Origin: Parvularculaceae bacterium UBA4496
GTDB lineage: Bacteria > Pseudomonadota > Alphaproteobacteria > Caulobacterales > Parvularculaceae
Assembly (NCBI GenBank): GCA_002388885.1
Contig: DGNI01000070.1
Span: 32,343-37,425, forward strand
Length of the DNA: 5,083 nucleotides
Direction of reading: 5' to 3'
Part shown: in pieces, positions 4,976 to 5,083 of the stretch
How the letters are laid out: each line of letters begins with the position of its first letter
Numbering within the stretch: position 1 is the stretch's first letter
Position numbers and translations under genes: made by a program
The notes under the pieces: generated by a model
What the model was told of the DNA's origin: nothing
Databases searched by the model: none
What the model saw: the letters and a program-made list of their open reading frames with translations, nothing else

Positions 4976-5083
4976 CTAGAAACGCTTCGTCAGGTTAACG
5001 AATGCGCGCCGGCCGATCAGGTCATGACCCGACTGAACGACGATGTTCATGCGCGAAGAACCTTCGCCCTGGTCGATAAGCGG
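4976..5083 (-). CDS. C-terminal end of a probable TonB-dependent outer-membrane receptor, cut by the right window edge
   Basis: The minus strand is open from the right edge to a TAG at 4976-4978, giving 35 residues. The last of these read NIVVQSGHDLIGRRAFVNLTKRF. The final beta-strand alternates polar and hydrophobic residues and ends in a terminal Phe, the signal recognised by the BAM machinery in outer-membrane barrels. The G-RR-(F/Y)-x-x-x-L-x-x-x-F pattern is typical of TonB-dependent receptors, and their long genes fit a fragment leaving the window. Another barrel family is possible. The substrate cannot be inferred from this piece. The gene converges on the exported-protein gene, with a shared terminator between them. 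Confidence 0.6.
   Translation of the reverse strand, partial: PLIDQGEGSSRMNIVVQSGHDLIGRRAFVNLTKRF

Overview
The window is a chromosomal stretch, probably from an alphaproteobacterium. This is inferred from moderately GC-rich coding sequence rich in GCC/GGC codons, an OxyR/AhpC/AhpD peroxide module without ahpF, an exported protein of a type I associate with alphaproteobacteria, and a TonB-receptor-like C-terminus. No rRNA, tRNA, CRISPR array, insertion sequence or phage gene is visible, and every gene looks intact apart from the two cut by the window edges.

Layout from left to right. Positions 1-777 (minus) hold the N-terminal 259 residues of a chorismate-utilising enzyme, best read as aminodeoxychorismate synthase component I (PabB); its 3' end lies off the left edge. 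A 98-bp divergent gap separates it from a multi-pass AI-2E/PerM-family membrane protein (876-2009, plus). That gene converges on a LysR-type peroxide sensor, OxyR (2012-2908, minus), and the two stop codons are only 2 bp apart. The 143-bp oxyR-ahpC gap is AT-rich. It holds overlapping divergent promoters, nested dyads suited to OxyR binding, and a separate 16-bp perfect palindrome in the presumed ahpC leader. Then come ahpC (3052-3597) and ahpD (3682-4215), separated by a terminator-like hairpin. A TTG-started gene (4310-4897) encodes an exported protein of unknown function. A strong bidirectional hairpin terminator follows, and the window ends in the last 35 codons of a probable outer-membrane TonB-dependent receptor on the minus strand.

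The functional core is a peroxide-defence unit. OxyR carries the two redox cysteines at the E. coli spacing and probably senses H2O2. AhpC is the peroxidase. AhpD carries a CxxC active site and probably re-reduces AhpC in place of AhpF, as in the mycobacterial system. The hairpin between ahpC and ahpD would make the peroxidase more abundant than its reductant.

Nothing here amounts to a wholly new system. The points most worth a second look are the palindrome in the ahpC leader, the ahpC/ahpD attenuator, the shared oxyR/ahpC promoter and the uncharacterised exported protein.
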